Of a stretch of DNA of 64,000 nucleotides, positions 23,115-31,989 are shown one piece after another. The stretch is from Anaerotruncus colihominis (lineage in GTDB: Bacteria > Bacillota > Clostridia > Oscillospirales > Ruminococcaceae). Location of the stretch: the NCBI GenBank assembly GCA_025146135.1, contig CP102255.1, forward strand, positions 2,046,001 through 2,110,000, read 5' to 3'. Below the pieces are notes generated by a model. The model was not told the origin of the DNA and did not search any database. It was given only the letters and a program-made list of their open reading frames with translations. The position numbers and the translations under genes were made by a program. Positions within the stretch are counted from its first letter, which is position 1. Each line of letters opens with the position of its first letter.

Positions 23115-23804
23115 ATGAAAACCATCGGCCTGATCGGCGGAATGAGCTGGGAAAGTACAGTGACATACTATCAGATCATCAATGAAACCGTCAGGAAGGC
23201 GCTCGGCGGCCTGCACTCTGCAAAGTGCCTGCTTTGCAGTGTTGATTTCCATGAAATTGAAGCCTTTCAAGCGAGCGGCGCATGGGAGCAGAGCGGCGAA
23301 TTGCTCGCTGACGCAGCGCGGACACTCGCCCGCGCCGGCGCCGACTGCATCGTGATTTGTACAAACACGATGCACAAGGTTGCCGGCCAAGTACAGGCTG
23401 CCGTCTCAATCCCTCTGATCCACATCGCAGATGCGACAGCCGACACTTTGACAGACGCTGGAATTCATACGGCCGCCCTGCTGGGAACAAAATACACAAT
23501 GACACAGGATTTTTACAAGGCGCGCCTGACTTCACGCGGGATTGACGTTCTGACTCCGGAAGGGCGCGATATCGATACCGTCAACCGTATAATTTACGAT
23601 GAATTATGTCTCGGCGTCATCTCCAGCGAATCGAAACATGAATATCTGCGGATCATCGATTCGCTTGCTGCGCGCGGCGCACAGGGGGCTATTTTGGGGT
23701 GCACGGAAATTGGCCTTCTTGTCGGGCAGGCCGACACAGGCCTTGCTCTGTTCGATACAGCCCGCATCCATGCACAGCGTGCTGCATATTTCGCGCTCGG
23801 TTAG
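23115..23804 (+). CDS. Aspartate/glutamate racemase family protein
   Basis: A 229-residue cofactor-independent racemase. The N-terminus IGLIGGMSWEST is typical of the aspartate racemase branch. The two catalytic cysteines are in CIVICTNTMH (about residue 83) and AILGCTEIGLL (about 195). AAGGAAGG precedes ATG 23115. It lies 33 bp after glmS and before a shared terminator, so the two are probably one transcript, consistent with supply of a D-amino acid for the cell wall. Aspartate versus glutamate specificity is not certain. Confidence 0.88.
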   Translation: MKTIGLIGGMSWESTVTYYQIINETVRKALGGLHSAKCLLCSVDFHEIEAFQASGAWEQSGELLADAARTLARAGADCIVICTNTMHKVAGQVQAAVSIPLIHIADATADTLTDAGIHTAALLGTKYTMTQDFYKARLTSRGIDVLTPEGRDIDTVNRIIYDELCLGVISSESKHEYLRIIDSLAARGAQGAILGCTEIGLLVGQADTGLALFDTARIHAQRAAYFALG

Positions 23805-23822
23805 GGGATGTTTGAAAAAACC

Positions 23823-23862
23823 AAACCCGTCCGCAAACAGTATTGTTTGCGGACGGGTTTTT
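23823..23862 (+). terminator. Terminator of the glmS-racemase operon
   Basis: AAACCCGTCCGCAAAC pairs with GTTTGCGGACGGGTTT, and is followed by a T run. Confidence 0.92.
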
Positions 23863-23884
23863 AATTATCTTTTATCATCCTTTA

Positions 23885-24964
23885 TTATAAAACGGCATAC
23901 AATACCGTCTCATAGGTCAGGGATCCATAATGGCGCAGGTAAAGCTTATATTCCGGCACAAGGCTTTTGATAAACTCCGCTATTTCAACAAAATCCTCCG
24001 GCTTGTGATAAACGCAGATCGCCAGCAAGGGTTTGTTTTCAATAATTGTCCGGCGCGCTCCGTGAAGCGCCTTCAATTCCGCTCCCTCAACGTCCATCTT
24101 AATAAATGAGACACGCTCCTGTTTTATGATTTGATCCAATGCCACCATTCGCGTCGGAACGCCATTCTGGCTATCAAGATGGGAATCTATCTGACCGCAT
24201 TCACTGAAATACAGCACTTCCTCCTTGTCCCACAGTCCGGCGGGGATCAATTCGATATTTTTTATGCTGTTTTCCCCGGCGATTTTTTGACAATTGATCA
24301 TATTCAGCCGGTCAGGCTCAAACGCAATAATCTTATCGTACAAGCCGCCGGTGATTTCAATAAAGCGCAGATCCGTCCCGCAGTCAAAGCAGCCCGCATC
24401 AATAAAAGCGCCTCCTTTTGGGAGTGGAAACTCAAAATACTGCTGCGGCACGCCTGCGAGATGATCCTCCAGGAAATCCAAAATATGATCCGCCGGAAAT
24501 CCGTCGCGCAGCAGCGCCGCTCGAATTTCCTGTTCATAAAGCGGCGTCGTAATCAGCACATAGTCGTCCTTGTGCTCTCCCATCAGTTTCTGATGGGAGA
24601 GCACCGGCTTTCCGTGGAAGCCGGTTTTTTGCTTTTCTTCGCTTCGATCGCAAAATCCATAAATCTCCACATGTTCGAGATCTTCAGAAAATCGCTGCAA
24701 ATATTCAAGTCCTCTGGTACCTGCTCCGTAAAATATGATCTTTCGACCCGCCTCAACAATTTGCCCACATCGTTTTGAAAAGCCCTTGGCGTGTGCAAGG
24801 GTCTGCTCATCGTAATTCCCGGACGTTCCCGCCAAATGCACCACGTCGTCAAACGAACGCGTGATATCATAAATCAGACGCGCCTTGAAAACCTGCCTGG
24901 ACAAATCGTCCTGCAAAAAACGATACGCCTTTTGCAGACGTGTAAACGCATGAGCCATTGACAT
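23885..24964 (-). CDS. FkbM-family methyltransferase with an N-terminal Rossmann-like domain
   Basis: A 359-residue protein. Residues about 93-160 (KIIFYGAGTRGLEYLQRF, then EIYGFCDRS) look like a nucleotide-binding domain often fused to sugar-modifying enzymes. From about residue 185 it follows the FkbM SAM-dependent methyltransferase pattern: GAFIDAGCFDCGTDLRFIE, IIAFEPD, and VSFIKMDVEGAELKALHGAR (about 284-303). Likely target is a glycan or glycolipid hydroxyl. AAAGG lies about 10 bases before ATG 24964; the Met at residue 3 is an alternative. It follows the LRR gene by 62 bp on the same strand. Confidence 0.85.
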   Translation of the reverse strand: MSMAHAFTRLQKAYRFLQDDLSRQVFKARLIYDITRSFDDVVHLAGTSGNYDEQTLAHAKGFSKRCGQIVEAGRKIIFYGAGTRGLEYLQRFSEDLEHVEIYGFCDRSEEKQKTGFHGKPVLSHQKLMGEHKDDYVLITTPLYEQEIRAALLRDGFPADHILDFLEDHLAGVPQQYFEFPLPKGGAFIDAGCFDCGTDLRFIEITGGLYDKIIAFEPDRLNMINCQKIAGENSIKNIELIPAGLWDKEEVLYFSECGQIDSHLDSQNGVPTRMVALDQIIKQERVSFIKMDVEGAELKALHGARRTIIENKPLLAICVYHKPEDFVEIAEFIKSLVPEYKLYLRHYGSLTYETVLYAVL

Positions 24965-25026
24965 CAGTAAACAACCTTTCTTTTATGAAAATCCTGCCTT
25001 GCAGGCGGCTTTCGCACAACGCGGTG

Positions 25027-26955
25027 CTATAAAACGGGGTTCTCCTGTGTAAATGCAACCTCCAGATGTTCAAGACCTTCGAGCGGCGAAAGGTCTGTGA
25101 TATAATTGTCGCTCACATCGAGATAGGTCAGGCTCGTCATCCCCTCAACAAACGACAGATCGGTTAATTCGTTCCCGCCCGCGCTTAAATATGTCAGATT
25201 GGAAAGCTGTCCGACAAACGGCATCATATCCTGCACCGTCAGATCATCATAATCAATGGAGGTAAAGAATCCGTCGCTCCAGACATCGACGTTGGCAACC
25301 AATTTCACCTCATCCATCGCAAGACTGTGCAGATTGGTCAAATTCGCGATACCCCGGAAGTCTCCGCCGATGGTGCAGCCCGACAGATCAAGCAGCGCCA
25401 AATTGGGCAGCTTATAAATATTTTCCGTACCGTTCCACAGTTCCACACGGTTGAGCGTAAGCGCACGCAGATTTGTCATGGAGGGTAAAAACGTCAAGCC
25501 GGAATTCCCGATTGCGTAGCCTGTACCGCTCAAGCTCCAGACATTCGGAAGCGTGCCCAATACAGAAAAATCGCCCTGGCAGTAGTAAAGCCCTATCTCC
25601 TCGAGCGAAACGGCGCCTGTAAGCGCCGACAAATCATCGGCATTTAAAAGATTGAGCACGCGCAGATTCGGCAGATCCGACAGACTTGGGATGGATTTCA
25701 GTTCGTCCGCGTCAAGCGTCAGCTCCTCGAGCATTGTGCAGCCGGATAATTCCGGCAGCTCAAGCAGCGCGTCGTTATCGCGCGATATAAACGACTTTAA
25801 TCCGGTCATACCGGACAAAAACTGCATCCGCTTGATCTCACTGTCCTCAATGGAAAGGCGTTCAAGCTGTGGCGTATCATTCAGCGCTGAAAAATCCAGT
25901 TCCTCCTGATCTCCGATGGACAGCGCGCGCAGGCTGTCCAATCCCGCGAGAAAATCAAGGTCATAAAGGTATTCGTTGTAATTTAACTCCAATTCCTCCA
26001 AGTCATCCAAGGCGGAAAGCGCGCTGAAATCGGAGATATCCGTGCTGCGCAGTCCAAGCTTGCGCAGATGAAGCTGTTCAACGCCGTCAAGCGATTCGAT
26101 GCTTCCATCCAGCGTCAACTCGCGCAGATTGGGCATCCTGCTGAATACGGAAAAATTGGCAAATTCATAAGCCTGCCCCAGCGTCAATCGTTCCAGGTTC
26201 GGCAGCTGCATCACTTCAGACGGTTCATAGGAAGCGCCGTTGATCATCAAATCCTTCAATCCCTGGAACATCTGAAGCTCTCCAACAGAGAGCCAATCTG
26301 TTATGTCCTTATCAAGCTGAAACCAACTGTATGTAGAAGCATATACCTCCCCAGGATTGACGCTATACTCATCCTGCGCAGGTTCAGCCAGACTCAGGCC
26401 GATCAATATGCGTTCATTACGGATTGTCCAGTCATCTGTAAACGGGTTGAGCAGCTCGTTTGTTACGCGCAGCCCGCGAATCCGGCCAAGCTCATCAAAA
26501 GATATTTCATTCGCCGGTTTGTTAAAAAACATTGAAACAGCCTGCGACAGGATTGGATCGGTCAGTCCACCGTTTTCCTCGTATTCGGCGCGTAATTGCT
26601 CCAACTTACCCTGTGCCGTCTGCTCATGCTTTGGCGTCTGCGTCCAGGGCGCTTCAATCTCAGACGCACCCGAACTGGAGGTGCCAAGCATTTCTTGAAA
26701 GCCGATGCGTATAATGAGCATCAGCCCAAGCAGGACCACAACAGCAATGAATACAATCAGCCCGACTGCCGCGCCGCTGCGCGGCGGCGGGACAGGACGC
26801 GCGTCTGAATTTCCGCCGGGGCACGGCTGCTGTGGGCTGGATTCAGAATGTGTCCGCGAGGATGCCCCACTATACAGCACACAGCCGCAGCGCGTACAAA
26901 ATTCATCACGGTCCGTATCATTGCGTTTTCCGCAATTTGGGCATTTTACTTTCAT
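25027..26955 (-). CDS. Zinc-ribbon, transmembrane, leucine-rich-repeat protein
   Basis: A 642-residue protein. A zinc ribbon is at the N-terminus (CPNCG..CTRCG, residues 5-24) and a Ser/Pro/Gly-rich linker follows. One TM helix lies at about 63-86. From about 230 to 635 there are leucine-rich repeats of the LxxLxxLxLxxN type (for example LTYLDVSDNYITDLSPLEGLEHL at the C-terminus). The ribbon would be cytoplasmic and the repeats outside. Such repeats usually bind proteins. AAGGGG precedes ATG 26955. Surface or envelope role inferred; partner unknown. Confidence 0.85.
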   Translation of the reverse strand: MKVKCPNCGKRNDTDRDEFCTRCGCVLYSGASSRTHSESSPQQPCPGGNSDARPVPPPRSGAAVGLIVFIAVVVLLGLMLIIRIGFQEMLGTSSSGASEIEAPWTQTPKHEQTAQGKLEQLRAEYEENGGLTDPILSQAVSMFFNKPANEISFDELGRIRGLRVTNELLNPFTDDWTIRNERILIGLSLAEPAQDEYSVNPGEVYASTYSWFQLDKDITDWLSVGELQMFQGLKDLMINGASYEPSEVMQLPNLERLTLGQAYEFANFSVFSRMPNLRELTLDGSIESLDGVEQLHLRKLGLRSTDISDFSALSALDDLEELELNYNEYLYDLDFLAGLDSLRALSIGDQEELDFSALNDTPQLERLSIEDSEIKRMQFLSGMTGLKSFISRDNDALLELPELSGCTMLEELTLDADELKSIPSLSDLPNLRVLNLLNADDLSALTGAVSLEEIGLYYCQGDFSVLGTLPNVWSLSGTGYAIGNSGLTFLPSMTNLRALTLNRVELWNGTENIYKLPNLALLDLSGCTIGGDFRGIANLTNLHSLAMDEVKLVANVDVWSDGFFTSIDYDDLTVQDMMPFVGQLSNLTYLSAGGNELTDLSFVEGMTSLTYLDVSDNYITDLSPLEGLEHLEVAFTQENPVL

Positions 26956-26978
26956 CTCGATACCCCTTCCTCAAAACT

Positions 26979-27968
26979 TTATAAGGTAATCTCTCCGGCA
27001 TAATCGGTTTCGAAGATGCGGCGGACCTCATCCAAGCGATCCGTTTGCCCGAGCGCCCACATCAGCTTTGTAACGGCAGATTCAGTTGTCATATCGCGGC
27101 TTTCTATCACGCCTGTGCCAAGAATTCTGCGCCCGGCTTCATAAATGGAAAAGTCGCTTCCATCATAGAGACACTGGCTGCACGTCACAACCGCCACGCC
27201 GTTTTCTACAAGGCGGCGTACCTGCGCTGAAAGATCGCGCCGGATATAATGCATCCCACCCGCTCCGAACGCCTCAATCACAACGCCGCGGTATCTCAGT
27301 TCGAGCAGGCTGTCAAAAATCCGCGGATTCGTTCCGGGAATCAATTTGAGCAAAAAAACGTCGTTGCACAGCGCGTCACACAGGCGAACCGGCCCGGATG
27401 GCCGGCCGCGCCGGTTATACAGCCGCACACCGTTTGAAAGTATTTCGCCACAGTCGGGGCTGTTGACGCTTTCAAATGCGTCAAACCCCATTGTGCGCAC
27501 TTTGACAGCCCGGCATCCACCGATAATTTTATGATTAAAGGCGATATGCACGCCGCACACACCGCTGTCAATCGCGGCGAGCGCCGTCTCCAGATTAGAC
27601 CGGGCGTCCGACAGCGGCATCCCGATCGGAATTTGTGATCCTGTCAAAATAACGCCTTTGTTCAGATTTTGAAGCATAAAGGACAGCATTGACGCCGTAT
27701 AGGCCATCGTATCCGTCCCATGCGTAATAATGACACCATCGTATTCAGGCAGCGCATCGTACACGCTGCGCGCAATTTGCTGCCATTCCTCCGCCTGAAT
27801 ATTCGAGCTGTCCAAACTCATAAGCGCACGATAGGTCAAATTGTAATATACGCTCAATTCATCGAGCGCGTGCAGCAGCTCAGGCGGCGCAGGCTGCGGC
27901 TCCAGCCCGTCTTGCCCGGCGCGCGAGGCGATCGTTCCGCCTGTGGCAAGCAACAGAATCCTTTTCAT
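26979..27968 (-). CDS. L-asparaginase, type I
   Basis: A 329-residue amidohydrolase that converts asparagine to aspartate and ammonia. TGGTIAS (residues 8-14) holds the first catalytic Thr and GVIITHGTDTMAYTAS (about 84-99) the second Thr-Asp pair. ATG 27968 (MKRILLLATGG) is chosen: TGGAGTG lies upstream and the 65-residue extension in the open frame reads as repeat DNA. No signal peptide, so cytoplasmic. It lies 23 bp upstream of the LRR gene on the same strand. Confidence 0.93.
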   Translation of the reverse strand: MKRILLLATGGTIASRAGQDGLEPQPAPPELLHALDELSVYYNLTYRALMSLDSSNIQAEEWQQIARSVYDALPEYDGVIITHGTDTMAYTASMLSFMLQNLNKGVILTGSQIPIGMPLSDARSNLETALAAIDSGVCGVHIAFNHKIIGGCRAVKVRTMGFDAFESVNSPDCGEILSNGVRLYNRRGRPSGPVRLCDALCNDVFLLKLIPGTNPRIFDSLLELRYRGVVIEAFGAGGMHYIRRDLSAQVRRLVENGVAVVTCSQCLYDGSDFSIYEAGRRILGTGVIESRDMTTESAVTKLMWALGQTDRLDEVRRIFETDYAGEITL

Positions 27969-28050
27969 TTGCGTTTCACTCCATTCGCGGCGATCATCCA
28001 TGACGCGCGGATTTGAGCCGGCCCGGCCATGATCAGGCCAGTCATAAAGC

Positions 28051-28122
28051 GGTATCATAACCGCTATCCGGGTATGATACCACAGCGGCAAGCTCTTTCC
28101 AGCTTGCCATCCGCTTTTGTGG
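28051..28122. repeat. Modular hairpin repeat, copy C1 (partial) plus an extra hairpin
   Basis: GGTATCATAACC..GGGTATGATACC (28051-28081) is a variant of hairpin 3. It is followed by a second palindrome at about 28080-28122 (CCACAGCGGCAAGCT..AGCTTGCCATCCGCTTTTGTGG). Together with copy C2 this makes a compound repeat locus upstream of the asparaginase gene. Confidence 0.65.
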
Positions 28123-28191
28123 TAATGCAGCATGTGCAGTCCACTGCCGGATGGCGGCTGCAAACGGCAAAGCCGTTTGATCTACACATAC

Positions 28192-28305
28192 GATACCATC
28201 CGCGAAGCGGCATGGTATAATTACCCATCAAAAGGCGGTTGCCGCGCAAGCGGCGAGCCGTTGGGCATAACCCCGATATAATAACCACTCTGCGGTTATT
28301 ATACC
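28192..28305. repeat. Modular hairpin repeat, copy C2 (complete)
   Basis: GATACCATCCGC..GCGGCATGGTATA (28192-28219), then a GC-rich core (28223-28268) with different loop sequence, then GATATAATAACC..GGTTATTATACC (28275-28305). Module order matches copy A. Confidence 0.8.
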
Positions 28306-28399
28306 GTTCAAAAGCCAATTTTGCAACGGATTGTCAAACCGCTCAAAAAAAAACGGAAAAAAGTTCATATGTTTATGATGTATATTTAACAAATTGGCC

Positions 28400-28428
28400 T
28401 TGATTTTTTACTTTTTCAGTGGTATATT
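28400..28428 (+). promoter_or_regulatory. Sigma-A promoter of the alcohol dehydrogenase gene
   Basis: TTGATT at 28400-28405 and TATATT at 28423-28428 with a 17-bp spacer, within an AT-rich tract. Confidence 0.7.
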
Positions 28429-28440
28429 ATAAATATCAAA

Positions 28441-28464
28441 TTTGTTTGTTAAAAAACAAACAAA
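28441..28464. promoter_or_regulatory. Palindromic operator, Rex-like
   Basis: TTTGTTTGTT-AAAA-AACAAACAAA is a perfect 10-bp inverted repeat. Within it, 28446-28463 matches the Rex consensus TTGTTAANNNNTTAACAA at 12 of 14 defined positions. It sits just downstream of the minus-10 box, where a bound repressor would block transcription. Rex senses NADH/NAD and commonly controls alcohol dehydrogenases. Confidence 0.5.
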
Positions 28465-28499
28465 TGATTCCATTAATTTACACAGGAGGTTTACATAGC

Positions 28500-29669
28500 A
28501 TGGCTCGTTTTACACTTCCAAGGGATCTCTATTATGGCGATCATGCGATCGATGAACTCAAAAATCTGAAGGGTTACAAAAAGGCCATCATTGTCACAGG
28601 CGGCAGCTCGATGAAGCGCGGCGGTTTCCTCCAGCAAACGGAAGACGCTCTCCATGCGGCTGGGTTGGAGACGATGCTGTTTGAGGGCGTCGAGCCGGAT
28701 CCTTCGATCGAAACCGTATTCAAGGGCGCCAAGGCGATGCAGGAGTTTGGTCCAGATGTTATCGTTGCCATTGGCGGTGGTTCGCCGATTGACGCAGCTA
28801 AAGCAATGTGGGTTTTCTATGAGCACCCCGAGAAAACCTTTGACGATATCAAAGATCCCTTTACGATGCCGCGCCTGCGTGAAAAAGCGATCTTTGTCGC
28901 CATTCCTTCGACCTCCGGCACCGCTTCCGAGGTAACGGCCTTCTCTGTCATTACCGATTACTCCACCAACATCAAATATCCGTTGGCTGATTTTGAAATC
29001 ACGCCTGATATCGCGATTCTTGATACCTCCATCCCGCAGACCATGCCCAAGCAGCTGACTGCGCATACCGGTATGGACGCCTTGACCCATGCGATTGAAG
29101 CTTATGTCGCTACGGCGCGCTCCTCCTTCTCCGATCCTCTGGCGCTCAAAGCGATCTCCGATATTTTCGATGATTTGATCGATTCGTATAATGGTGATAT
29201 GGAGGCGCGCGGCAGAATGCATATCGCCCAATGCCTGGCTGGTATGGCTTTCTCAAATGCGCTGCTTGGCATTGCGCACAGCCTGGCGCACAAGACAGGG
29301 GCTGTCTTTGATATCCCGCATGGCTGCTGCAATGCGATTCTGCTTCCTTCCGTCATCCAATATAATTCCCGCGCCTGCATGGAGCGTTATGCGCAGATCG
29401 CGCGCGCCATCGGCCTGCCGGGCAGCACGGACAAGCAGTTGACCGATTCTCTCGTTAATGCGGTTCGTGAGATGAATAAAAAGCTTGGAATTGCGCAAAC
29501 TTATCGTGAGAACGGTGTTACCGAAGAACTTCTCAACGCCAACATCGATAAGATTTGTGAAAACGCGGTCAAGGATCCCTGCACCAGTTCCAACCCGCGT
29601 CCCATCGACGTCGAGAACATGAAAAAGGTTCTCCTTTGCGCCTTTAACGGCGATGACGTCACATTCTGA
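28500..29669 (+). CDS. Iron-containing alcohol dehydrogenase (butanol dehydrogenase-like)
   Basis: A 389-residue type III alcohol dehydrogenase, presumably reducing acetaldehyde or butyraldehyde with NAD(P)H. The nucleotide-binding motif GGGSPIDAAKAMW is near residue 92-105. The metal-binding region contains HTGMDALTHAIEAYV (about 188-202) and the His-rich ALLGIAHSLAHKTGAVFDIPHG (about 251-272). ATG 28500 follows CAGGAGG; the frame opens earlier, but the promoter lies there. The enzyme could recycle NADH together with the butyrate operon. Substrate not proven. Confidence 0.9.
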   Translation: MARFTLPRDLYYGDHAIDELKNLKGYKKAIIVTGGSSMKRGGFLQQTEDALHAAGLETMLFEGVEPDPSIETVFKGAKAMQEFGPDVIVAIGGGSPIDAAKAMWVFYEHPEKTFDDIKDPFTMPRLREKAIFVAIPSTSGTASEVTAFSVITDYSTNIKYPLADFEITPDIAILDTSIPQTMPKQLTAHTGMDALTHAIEAYVATARSSFSDPLALKAISDIFDDLIDSYNGDMEARGRMHIAQCLAGMAFSNALLGIAHSLAHKTGAVFDIPHGCCNAILLPSVIQYNSRACMERYAQIARAIGLPGSTDKQLTDSLVNAVREMNKKLGIAQTYRENGVTEELLNANIDKICENAVKDPCTSSNPRPIDVENMKKVLLCAFNGDDVTF

Positions 29670-29709
29670 TTCTGCCTTCTCCTTTTCTTTCTCTCCATTT
29701 TTTCATCAG

Positions 29710-29735
29710 CCCCCGTCTGGATTTCCGGACGGGGG
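29710..29735 (+). terminator. Terminator of the alcohol dehydrogenase gene
   Basis: CCCCCGTC and GACGGGGG form a stem 41 bp after the stop codon; only a weak T-rich tail follows. Confidence 0.65.
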
Positions 29736-29876
29736 TTGCTGTATTTTTGGGAAAATTAACGTTGCGTTCATTGTACCGCTCAACAATTTATGTTAATATA
29801 AATATGTTCAATATTTGTTTCGCCAAAAAATGCTGTATTCTTCCGGCATTTTGAGGTTTTGGAAGGAGTTCCCTTT

Positions 29877-30830
29877 ATGAAGAAATATGCATATACATTG
29901 GCGTTACTGGTTCTTTTTTCCGGTTGTTCCGCATTGCAGGAAAAGCAAGAGCCGTCGTCTGTCTCCGCTGTCTCATCCCTGGCCTCTTCGACAGCTCCAG
30001 GCGAATCCAGCAGTGAATCTGTACAGGAAGAAACACAAGTTACGCGCGCCCAATTGCGCAGCACGATTATGAATACATCCGCTGGTATTTCCAAAATGGA
30101 TCAGATCGTGACTGACGCTTTGATTCGTCTGGCGCAAACCATTCCGATTCAACAGGCAGCTGTCCAAGAGGCGGCGCCAACTCAACCAGTGGTATTGCCG
30201 AACTCTGCCGAGCAAATATCAGTTCAAGCAGAACAGCAGCCTGCTGCGCAGGGGACGCCTGCAACACAGTCGCCGTCAGCTCAGGAAGAAAATTATGCAC
30301 CCGAAAAAGATACGGCGCCTGCCCAGCCGGCAGATACACAGTTGGCGGATACCATTGACGAACCTGTCTTAAAGCCAAAAGCGACTATTTCCAGCACCAA
30401 TTTTTTAAGCAAAGTCGAGGACCAGGTATTGACGCTTATCAATGAAGAACGTTCCAATCAAGGTTTAAGCCCGCTTGCCTCCGATCCCGATCTGAAAACA
30501 GCCGCGCGGATTCGCAGCAAAGAGCTTTATAAAAGCGGGACGTTCGCTCATCAGCGTCCAAACGGCGATGAATGGAGTACTGTAATTACGCAGGATGTGC
30601 CGGTCAAGTTCATCACGGCCGGTGAAAACCTTTGCACCACCACTTATAACGATCCAAATCTCGACAGCGCCTATGATGCGCAGTTCTGGTTCGATCGCTG
30701 GTATAACAGTCCGGATCACTATGAAAATATGGTGCGGCCCAATTTTACACATGTCGGCGTAGGGATTTATTGTATGGAAAAGGATGGTTTCATTTACGCT
30801 TACGCCACTACGATTTTTGCTGAACTTTAA
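29877..30830 (+). CDS. CAP (SCP/PR1)-domain lipoprotein
   Basis: A 317-residue exported protein. The signal peptide ends in the lipobox FSGC (Cys17). A Ser/Gln/Ala/Pro-rich low-complexity linker (about 20-175) follows, then a CAP domain to the C-terminus: VLTLINEERSNQGLSPL, then FAHQRPNGDEW, GENLC, and a YDAQFWFDRWYNSPDHYENM segment before FTHVGVGIY. The CAP His and Glu (SGTFAH, AGENL) are present. YkwD-like proteins of this type are common in spore formers; the role is unknown. AAGGAG at 29863-29868 sets ATG 29877. Confidence 0.88.
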   Translation: MKKYAYTLALLVLFSGCSALQEKQEPSSVSAVSSLASSTAPGESSSESVQEETQVTRAQLRSTIMNTSAGISKMDQIVTDALIRLAQTIPIQQAAVQEAAPTQPVVLPNSAEQISVQAEQQPAAQGTPATQSPSAQEENYAPEKDTAPAQPADTQLADTIDEPVLKPKATISSTNFLSKVEDQVLTLINEERSNQGLSPLASDPDLKTAARIRSKELYKSGTFAHQRPNGDEWSTVITQDVPVKFITAGENLCTTTYNDPNLDSAYDAQFWFDRWYNSPDHYENMVRPNFTHVGVGIYCMEKDGFIYAYATTIFAEL

Positions 30831-30888
30831 AGCTTATTCAAAAGGGAAAGTGCCGGAAATCTTTCGGTCTGCCTTCCCTGCCGATCTG

Positions 30889-30927
30889 AAAAGGGCACGC
30901 AATCCCTATGGGATTGCGTGCCCTTTT
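30889..30927. terminator. Bidirectional terminator
   Basis: AAAAGGGCACGCAATCCC pairs with GGGATTGCGTGCCCTTTT. It lies between the CAP gene and the end of the butyrate operon. Confidence 0.92.
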
Positions 30928-30954
30928 CATAATACTTGTGTACTCTGCAAAAGC

Positions 30955-31971
30955 TTACGCGTTTTTGGAAGCGCGGGCTTTCTTGACCTCCTCGGTAAAG
31001 AGAGGCAGAATCTTGCAGACATCGCCGACAACACCGTAATCAGCGACCTCAAAAATCGGAGCGGCCGGGTCCTTGTTGATCGCGATGATGATATCGGACT
31101 CCTCCATACCGGCCAGATGCTGGATCGCACCGGAGATGCCGCAGGCAATATAAAGATTCGGACGAACAGTCTTGCCGGTCTGACCGACCTGGCGGTCCTT
31201 TTCCACCCAACCTGCGTCAACACAGGCGCGCGAGGAGGAAATCGTTCCGCCGAGCGCCTCGGCCAGTTCCTCAAGCATCTTGAAGTTTTCCGGACAGCCA
31301 ACGCCGCGTCCGCCGGAAACAAGCACCTTCGCATCCTGAATGTCCATCTTCTCGCTGACCTTCTTGATCACCTCGACGATTTCGACATTTTTATGTGCGG
31401 CGATGTCTTTCAGCTCAAAGTTTTCGACCTTGCATTCCGCGCCTTCGATCGGGCTGATGCGCTGCATCACGCCCGGCCGAACCGTCGCCATCTGCGGACG
31501 ATGCTCAGGGCACAAGATCGTTGCCATGATGTTGCCGCCGAACGCCGGACGGGTCATCTGAAGATTCTTCGTCTCCGGATCGATTTCAAGACCGGTGCAG
31601 TCGGCTGTCAGACCGGTGTGCACACGCGCGGAAACACGCGGGGCCATATCGCGGCCGATCGCAGTCGCGCCATAGAGCACAACCTCCGGCTTGTGCGCCT
31701 TGATGACCTCAGTCATCGCATAGGCATACGGCTCGGTCATATACGTCTCCAGAGCCGGGTCGTCAACAACGATCACGCGGTCTGCGCCGTATTTTGCCAG
31801 CTTCTTTGTCAAATCCCCGACCTGATAGCCGAGCAGAACGGCTGTGACCTCCGTGCCGAGATCAGCGGCGAGCGCCTTGCCCTTGCCAATCAGCTCGTAG
31901 GAAACGCCGGTGATTTTATTGTCAACCTGCTGCGCGAAAATAAACACGCCTTTGTAATCAGATACAGCCAT
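30955..31971 (-). CDS. etfA: Electron transfer flavoprotein, alpha subunit
   Basis: A 338-residue FAD-binding subunit. The N-terminal domain begins DYKGVFIFAQQ. The C-terminal FAD domain has VLVSGGRGVGCPENFKML, SSRACVDAGW, VRPNLYIACGISGAIQHLAGM and IIAINKDPAAPIFEVADYGVVGD. With EtfB and Bcd it forms the butyryl-CoA dehydrogenase/Etf complex, which in clostridia bifurcates electrons from NADH to crotonyl-CoA and ferredoxin. ATG 31971 is preferred over the upstream GTG. It is the last gene of the operon. Confidence 0.95.
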   Translation of the reverse strand: MAVSDYKGVFIFAQQVDNKITGVSYELIGKGKALAADLGTEVTAVLLGYQVGDLTKKLAKYGADRVIVVDDPALETYMTEPYAYAMTEVIKAHKPEVVLYGATAIGRDMAPRVSARVHTGLTADCTGLEIDPETKNLQMTRPAFGGNIMATILCPEHRPQMATVRPGVMQRISPIEGAECKVENFELKDIAAHKNVEIVEVIKKVSEKMDIQDAKVLVSGGRGVGCPENFKMLEELAEALGGTISSSRACVDAGWVEKDRQVGQTGKTVRPNLYIACGISGAIQHLAGMEESDIIIAINKDPAAPIFEVADYGVVGDVCKILPLFTEEVKKARASKNA

Positions 31972-31989
31972 TTCGTTCACCACTTTCCA

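Noticed and set aside
22293-23390. A 365-residue minus-strand frame over glmS and the racemase gene
   Set aside because: Antisense to two strongly supported genes; composition artefact.
27969-28163. A 65-residue N-terminal extension of the asparaginase
   Set aside because: It is formed from repeat DNA and lacks a start signal; the internal ATG has a good ribosome binding site and the standard N-terminus.
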